Assembly: GCA_028554755.1 (NCBI GenBank)
Contig: JAPTOF010000007.1
Coordinates: 3,008,001-3,072,000 of the forward strand
Source of the DNA: Cordia subcordata
Taxonomy: Eukaryota > Streptophyta > Magnoliopsida > Boraginales > Cordiaceae
Length of the DNA stretch: 64,000 nucleotides
Direction of reading: 5' to 3'
Shown here piece by piece: positions 59,101 through 64,000 of this stretch. The translations under genes and the position numbers were made by a program. Each line of letters starts with the position of its first letter. Positions within the stretch are counted from its first letter, which is position 1. Under the pieces are notes generated by a model. The model was not told where the DNA came from, made no database searches, and was given only the letters and a program-made list of their open reading frames with translations.

Positions 59101-61281
59101 GATAAAAACGTCAACTTGATACGGAAGGAATTTGGAGAGTAAATATTTGTCCTTAAAAGCCCTCGTATTAGCAGAGATGCTATTTTTCGGTGGTAGTTGG
59201 ACTATACCTGTTACTTGATCTCAAAAGAATTTGGTTAATAAGTACTAATCCTGGCTCTGGAATGTTAAGCCTCAGCAAGATTACATGCATTTAAGAAAAC
59301 CGAAAAAAGGGAGAAAATCCAGGCATTGATATGGGTAATAAATTAAGAACCAAAATTTAATAGAAAAGCAACATAACACTAGCATATTAATTTAGCACAG
59401 ATTTCTGAATGCATTTCACCTTATTAAGATGAGTTGTTGTATATTCTTTTTCATCTTGGCAAGGTCAGATATTTCATGATTTACATAAAAAAGGACAATT
59501 GGGAAGACAAAAAAGGACAATTGGGAAGACAGATAAAGATGTCCAACGCTCTCATTATGTTCTATGATCTTAGAACACCAGCCACTGTTTCAAAAGTGAG
59601 ATTTGAGGTCTTGAAGTTGTAACTGACTATGAACCAATTTTGAGTTATTTACACCAAGTGAAACACAGAAGTATTAGTAAAGCAATGGGCACAAAGAATC
59701 TTCTATGCAGACAGATGAAGGTCAGTTACCTCAAATCAGATACTGTATGTCTTTGCCTTAGTAAACCCAGTTCACTTGCTGCTGTGGAGGAAGGTCTTTC
59801 ATCCTGGACAAGTCTTCCATTGAGCAAAAACCTGCCTCTAAGCAACGACTACAATGAGAACATTACAGTTAGTGAAGGAAAGATTCTGTATCAATCAAAC
59901 AGAGAATCAGGATAAGTGAAAAACATGCTTACACATGATAAACATTTTCAGAATCATATAGAAGTCATAACTTAGATATCATTTCCAAGTCAGAGGCTGC
60001 CTTGTCTGGGTTCAGCAATGATCATACAAGACACTCACACCCATAATAGGCCATCATATATGTAAAGAATTCATGAAAGTTTAGTACTTTGCATGAGGAG
60101 TGATTGTGTAATAGATTTTAAATGGAGAACAGATACCAAGCTGCTCTTCCTTTTACTCGGCCCTCTATGTCTTAATTCATAAGCCCTTAGAATAATGTAG
60201 CCATAATCAAAGAAGATAAACAAGGGCAAAGAGGGAAATATAGGGGATAGCAGAAAAGCTAATGCTTTTTCATATCTTTCTTGAGATCTGAACTTTCTAT
60301 GCAGAAATTTTCACATTTTAATCATCTTGTAAGGCAAATACATCGCATGAGATTGCATCTACAATATGATAAGTAAGCAAAATAAAACCAGTGAACATAT
60401 AATAGTCAAGGTACATGATAAAGATAGAAATTGGTCGATCTAGAAGATTATTGTTTTGAATGACAGCTAACCTGGATCCTATTGCGATGAGGAAAGTTTG
60501 CCACCCGTCTGCACTCCAAAAGATCCTGGAGTTCTTTCTTCCTTTCCATTTGAGCCTTCTTTAGCAAATCAAGTAGAGCCTGTCTGCCACAGAATCTACG
60601 TATGGGCCTGCGCTCAACAATTTCACAGCGGTTGACCAGTTGCTCATCACGTGCTTGTTCAATTTGTGAACCAATTTCAGCGACTCCTTCATCCCTGGGC
60701 GATACACAAGTGCCTCTCTGTTGGCTGTTCATTTGCACCCACTCCCTAATGATTCTCACCCTTCCACACTCGTTCTCACCCAGCCAGTGCGCTCTTGAAC
60801 GGTTGTTTCTATGCGAGGCATTAGGTGAGTGACTCTTTACACCACTGCACATCCATTCATTAAAAATTCGTCTCACTCTTTCCCGTTCAATTTCCCCGAG
60901 ATCAGTGGACTGCTCAGAGCAGAAACTATTACCATCCTCGTGTTCGTTCTCTGACTCAACTAAGCTATGGCAGCACAACCCATTCTCATTTTCAACAGTG
61001 ATGCCATTGTCCAAGCTATCATTGCCATTTACACTTCCTTGAGTGCTCAAATGGTCCGAATCTGAAGTATCACTCCCCTGCCGCCGTGGCCTTTGTCCAA
61101 ATCTCCCATTGGGATGACTCACCACACGCTCAGCCTCTATCTCCAGCCACATTTGCAAGACAGAGGATGCCCGGGTGCTTGGCCTATCTTGTTCACTCCA
61201 TCTCCTAGAAACCGGAGACTCAGACTCCCGAAGGAAAGAAGAATCAAAAACAGAAACATTGTGTAAACCAGCAACCGCCAT
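56182..61281 (-). CDS. Plant RING-finger (C3HC4) protein, probable E3 ubiquitin ligase
   Basis: Seven coding exons (61281-60472, 59848-59730, 58715-57804, 57721-57457, 56910-56745, 56497-56392, 56296-56182) give 830 residues with consistent phases and GT-AG introns. The N-terminal part (1-310) is basic and contains conserved-looking blocks such as [17 protein letters not shown] (39-55) and SLLRGRFL at 271-278. Residues 311-613 are acidic and Ser/Gln-rich, likely disordered. A coiled coil covers about 703-750. The RING lies at the very C-terminus: C780-x2-C783, C794-x-H796, C800-x2-C803, C813-x2-C816. The arrangement fits plant RING/U-box proteins of unknown role related, as far as I recall, to Arabidopsis AT2G27950 and AT1G30860. 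Activity as a ubiquitin ligase is inferred from the RING. Confidence 0.88.
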
Positions 61282-62244
61282 TCTTTAATCACGCCAAACA
61301 ATATCAATACTCAACTGTTATAATCCTAGCCCGGATCTAATATGTCAACCATGCCTTTATAGCACATCCAGAAAACAACCTACATCACCAAATCTAATGA
61401 TCAACATCACCACATCCATTAATACCCAAGAAATACAGAAAAGAGACAAGCTCGAATACTTCAGACTCCTGCAAAATCTAGTCACACTCATGAATCAGTT
61501 TACACGTTTTCACGATCAAAACTGGAAATGTTCATCAGTCAAAGTAAAAACTCACGATATAAATATTCGATATGACTTATATAACTTATGCAATTTATTT
61601 CTAAAAAAGAAAAAAATAAAAATAAAAATAAAAATATTACTCATCTTAATCACTTTTTACTTTTTAAAGAATTACAAACTCATAACCATTTGATATGTAC
61701 CAAAAAACACACTTAAAGTGTATGGATCACCAAAATTTAAAACAAACTCAATCTAGTAACCATTAAAATAGAAATTTGAAATTAAGAAATAAAAATGGTT
61801 CAGTTCATTATTCTTTCCAATTAAAGAAACGGTATAATTTGAACCTATTACTAATATTCATCAATATCACCTCAAGAAACAAACTTTTCAAATGCTACAA
61901 ATCCATACACCACAAAAAATATCATATTACATAATAATATATCAATTTCCGTATAAATACATCTAAATATGTTTATGAAAGCATGTACATATGCTTGTGC
62001 ACATGCAATCTTACAGCAGTACATAGCATACATTTTCCAGATCAAAAGCAGCAGAAACATACACACAAAAAGCAAAAAGAAAAAGAGATACGATTCTTCT
62101 GAAGCATTTAAAAAAAAAAAAAAAAACTTGCCTTTTGCAGATGAATTTAGAGCCTCTTCTAAGCAAATAAATCACAACCCAGTATGCAAAACCAAGAAAA
62201 TATTAGTACCTCTGTGTGTTTTTGTGTGTGTGTGTGTGTGTGCC

Positions 62245-62290
<46 letters not shown>

Positions 62291-62345
62291 GAAGAAGTCT
62301 TCTTTTTCTGGTTGAGAAGAAGTGAAGAAGAAGGGGAGATGGTGG
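61282..62345 (-). other. Probable 5' leader and leader intron of the RING gene
   Basis: The minus strand upstream of the start has a CT-rich, then CA-rich segment (62340-62213), a pattern common in plant 5' leaders. It ends ACACAGAG followed by GTACTAAT, a possible donor at about 62212. An intron of roughly 900 bases from there to just above the ATG would then carry the AT-rich sequence in between. Without transcripts this remains a proposal. Confidence 0.35.
62224..62287. repeat. Compound microsatellite (GT)n and (GA)n
   Basis: A GT run (62224-62241) is followed after a few bases by about 18 GA units (62250-62287). It lies in the presumed 5' leader of the RING gene, as CT/CA on the sense strand. 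Confidence 0.9.
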
Positions 62346-64000
62346 GATTTATGAAAATAATAAATGAGGGAAGTGGGCACGTCACCTCTTTGTTGAATTT
62401 TTATTTTTTTTATTTTGACAAATATACTATTGCTACTCGTTTTTTTCAATTACTATAATTTTTAAAATAACTCTCTTTATTTATGTTTTAAAATTTTATA
62501 AAAATATTTACCATAATTCTTTTAGGTGTTTTCAATTGTTTCTATTTTTCTATAACAGGAAACTAATTTTGTGTAAGTTCACTTTGAATTTCTCCAAATT
62601 TGTGAATCTCATTATGTCAAGTCAACTCAAGTTATAAATTAGCTAAAGTTAGATAACATATCTATAAAAGAAAGGTACAAATTTGAGCATTATATATTAA
62701 TAATTAATAGTTGATTAATCTACCAAATATTTAAAAACAAAATTAATTATTTTAAAAGAAATGCAATGACACGACTATGTAAAAATGGATGTCCTTTTTG
62801 TGGCTCCACTATTTATTTCAAATCGTATTTTAACTATTTTTCCAAAACTTATTAATTCACTAGTTGAAAATATGATAAAACCATAATATATCTCATCTAG
62901 AAAACAGAGAACCAAAAAGGGCTTAACTTGAGCTAAAATTGCGAGTAATTTAAGCATTCATTATAAAATTTTTAAGTAGTGTAAAATGGTTTCTATTTAA
63001 TAAATTTTTAATACAAATTTAATTAAAAAGAAAATAACAAGTGAGACAAACAATCTATTTGGCGAATATGATGTTCTGTAACATCAGAACTAACACAAAA
63101 TTTGCCCGAGATTCTAGAAAATTTTGCCGTAAGTCAAAAGTCTAGTTTTTTTATTTTTCTTTTTCTTTTTCTTTTTCTTCTTCCTGGGCTATTTAACGTG
63201 GGACGCGTGTGGGACACGCGTGTGAGTCCTTGTCGTTGTGTGAAATTGGCGAAGTTTCCCCAACTGAAAAGTCTGGAACTTAACGGTAAGTTGGGGAGCG
63301 GGAGAAGCGGCGGTAATAAAGTGGACGCTTTGAAACGGCGTCGCTTGAAAGTCGCGTTGGTCCATGGTGGGTTAGGTGACCGTTGTCTTTTTATTGCATT
63401 GTGGATATTTTTTGGTTTAATTAATGCTTGTATTAATATCGTGGGTTAATTTGTCTTTTTGACTTTCTAGAGGTTTTTTATTGTCGTTTTCATTTGAAAT
63501 ACCGGTTTTCACGTTAAACAAGTGCGTTGGAACGAGCAGAAGGATTTGGATTCTTTCTTGGTTATTAAAGTTTTGAGTAATTAAAAGATGAAATTTTATC
63601 CATTTATATTAAAATAGATGATTGCGATCAAGAGAAAATAAAGGAAATATAAAGAAAAAAAGAAACGGAAGGGACATCCAAAATTTAAAATTGCGTCGTT
63701 AAAATTAAAACGTCTATGATATAAATGGACAATATTTTACCTCTTAATCATGAAATGACACTAATGACTAAGAGAAAATTCTACGCCATTGGAAAAAAGA
63801 TTTACAACTAGGCAAATGTGAAATTATAGGGTTACTACACCCTATAAAAGTTATAGAAAGGCTAAGAAAATCTATAGCAATGAAACTAAAAGATAAGATA
63901 ACTCTTAATGAAAATGAGTGACGTTGTCAAATTCGTATATTGACACTGACCTAGCTAGATATAACTTGATTTTGTTTTGAGTCAAATTTAGCGCAAACAA
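62346..64000. other. Upstream of the RING gene and right edge
   Basis: The part next to 62346 should hold the RING gene promoter. GTGACGTGCCC on the minus strand (62377-62387) holds an ACGT core. A GC-rich stretch at 63190-63380 contains AAACGGCGTCGC and an open frame on the plus strand (63102-63449) without recognised similarity; it may be the promoter or first exon of a gene that runs beyond the window. The rest is AT-rich. Confidence 0.4.

Noticed and set aside
63102..63449. 115-codon plus-strand open frame at the right edge
   Set aside because: It starts in AT-rich sequence, passes through a TTTTTC run and has no recognised domain. The GC-rich part is better taken as a possible promoter region.
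63800..63850. Inverted repeat around TATAGGGTTACTACACCCTATA
   Set aside because: A short stem with no associated gene. It could be part of a decayed MITE, but no ends were found.
1..64000. CRISPR arrays, operons, phage or integrated virus genes, tRNA and rRNA genes
   Set aside because: None was seen. The window is ordinary plant nuclear sequence with split genes and transposon remains.

Overview
This is a plant nuclear DNA window. It is AT-rich, with split genes, GT-AG introns, large intergenic spaces and many small transposon remnants. Protein families (a SIAMESE-related CDK inhibitor, an ATL RING-H2 protein, SCPL51, plant-type VPS41) place it in a flowering plant. Gene structures suggest a eudicot, possibly an asterid, but the species cannot be read from the sequence. 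No bacterial, viral, organellar or rRNA/tRNA genes were seen.

Six protein-coding genes are supported. On the minus strand: a lysosomal Pro-X-type S28 serine carboxypeptidase (3335-6329, 9 exons, 515 aa); VPS41, the HOPS subunit (15756-27852, 19 exons, 956 aa); a serine carboxypeptidase-like 51 protein of family S10 (33076-38792, 13 exons, 463 aa); and a C-terminal RING-finger protein (56182-61281, 7 coding exons, 830 aa). On the plus strand, each with one exon: a SIAMESE-related cyclin-dependent kinase inhibitor (46867-47349) and an ATL-type membrane RING-H2 ubiquitin ligase (53098-53838). I rebuilt every multi-exon model by hand from splice sites and reading phase. In each case the exon lengths sum to an intact reading frame. 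The genes are unrelated neighbours and nothing suggests co-regulation. Two are predicted vacuolar or secretory peptidases, one works in vacuolar trafficking, and three carry RING domains.

The space between genes, and several introns, are packed with small mobile-element remains. They include a roughly 200 bp LTR element with primer-binding site and target duplication (SMART-like) in a SCPL51 intron; three or four TRIM-like LTR pairs; two Ty1/copia fragments joined in opposite orientation; pieces of LINE reverse transcriptase or RNase H; a candidate non-autonomous Helitron; a CACTA-type MITE with a clean 3-bp target duplication; and a dispersed MITE family with termini near GGGCCTGTTTGGATT. 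Microsatellites (AT, AAT, CA, GA) are common. No clearly new cellular system was found. The dense set of miniature LTR elements is the most unusual feature.
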